Of a stretch of DNA of 6,590 nt, positions 6,557 to 6,590 are shown piece by piece (the stretch's first letter is position 1; the number at the start of each line of letters is the position of its first letter). Under the pieces are notes generated by a model. The model was given only the letters and a program-made list of their open reading frames with translations, did not search any database and was not told the origin of the DNA. A program made the position numbers and the translations under genes. Source of the DNA: Chloroflexota bacterium (GTDB lineage: Bacteria > Chloroflexota > Limnocylindria > Limnocylindrales > CSP1-4); NCBI GenBank assembly GCA_021790375.1, contig JAJYEB010000111.1, positions 1-6,590 of the forward strand, read 5' to 3'.

Positions 6557-6590
6557 TCCCCTCAAGTTCCACGAGACCCGAGCCAACCTC
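6546..6590 (-). repeat. Right terminal inverted repeat (IRR) of the IS
   Basis: Read on the minus strand from 6590 it begins gaggttggctcggg and continues ctcgtggaactt, matching the left end. Its tip coincides with the end of the window. In IS256 elements the terminal repeat is the transposase binding and cleavage site. Confidence 0.93.

Larger units (their letters stand above)
5112..6590 (-). mobile_element. IS256-family insertion sequence, complete to its right tip
   Basis: This 1479-bp element is bounded by imperfect inverted repeats of about 43-45 bp and contains one transposase gene on the minus strand. Size, single gene, DDE pattern and end structure fit the IS256 (Mutator-like) family. 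It lies inside the third GH10-like gene. IS256 elements usually make 8-9 bp target duplications; the left flank ends ...gccgcgccgt t at 5111, but the right flank is outside the window, so the duplication cannot be checked. The last base of the window is the last base of the right inverted repeat as far as can be seen. Confidence 0.92.

Overview
The window is very GC-rich (roughly two thirds G+C by eye) and carries high-GC codon use throughout. It holds three tandem, same-strand genes for exported glycoside hydrolase family 10 (GH10)-like proteins, followed by one complete IS256-family insertion sequence on the opposite strand. The Tat-exported multidomain GH10-like proteins, the GGAGG ribosome binding sites and the high-GC Mutator-type transposase fit a high-GC soil or water bacterium, such as Chloroflexota or Actinomycetota. 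No taxonomic marker is present, so that assignment is weak.

Layout. Positions 1-1161 are the 3' part of a first GH10-like gene, whose 5' end lies outside the window. Positions 1205-3154 are a complete second gene: Tat signal, SH3-like module, beta-rich module, then a GH10 barrel. Positions 3151-5166 are a third gene, overlapping the second by ATGA: Tat signal, an unrecognised domain of about 220 residues, a proline-rich linker, then a GH10-like barrel. The short spacing (43 bp, then a 4-bp overlap) indicates one operon of secreted carbohydrate-active or carbohydrate-binding proteins. Positions 5112-6590 are the insertion sequence, with its transposase convergent to the operon.

Main points. 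(1) The first 122 bases recur perfectly inside the third gene (3943-4064). Identity then stops abruptly where the two barrels diverge, so genes 1 and 3 share a near-identical linker module joined to different GH10 barrels. (2) The IS has landed inside the third GH10 gene. Its left inverted repeat supplies the last 17 codons and the stop, and the barrel has lost its C-terminal end compared with its two neighbours. (3) The transposase leader can fold so that an 11-bp stem buries the Shine-Dalgarno sequence, with a second 12-bp hairpin nested inside; this looks like protection against read-through transcription. (4) The window starts inside one repeat and ends exactly on the IS tip, which suggests that its ends are assembly breakpoints. 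(5) All three barrels keep both catalytic glutamates but differ from ordinary xylanases at several substrate-pocket positions, so xylan should not be assumed as the substrate.

No RNA genes, CRISPR array or convincing promoter or terminator were seen, and no stretch over 300 bases lacks a gene.
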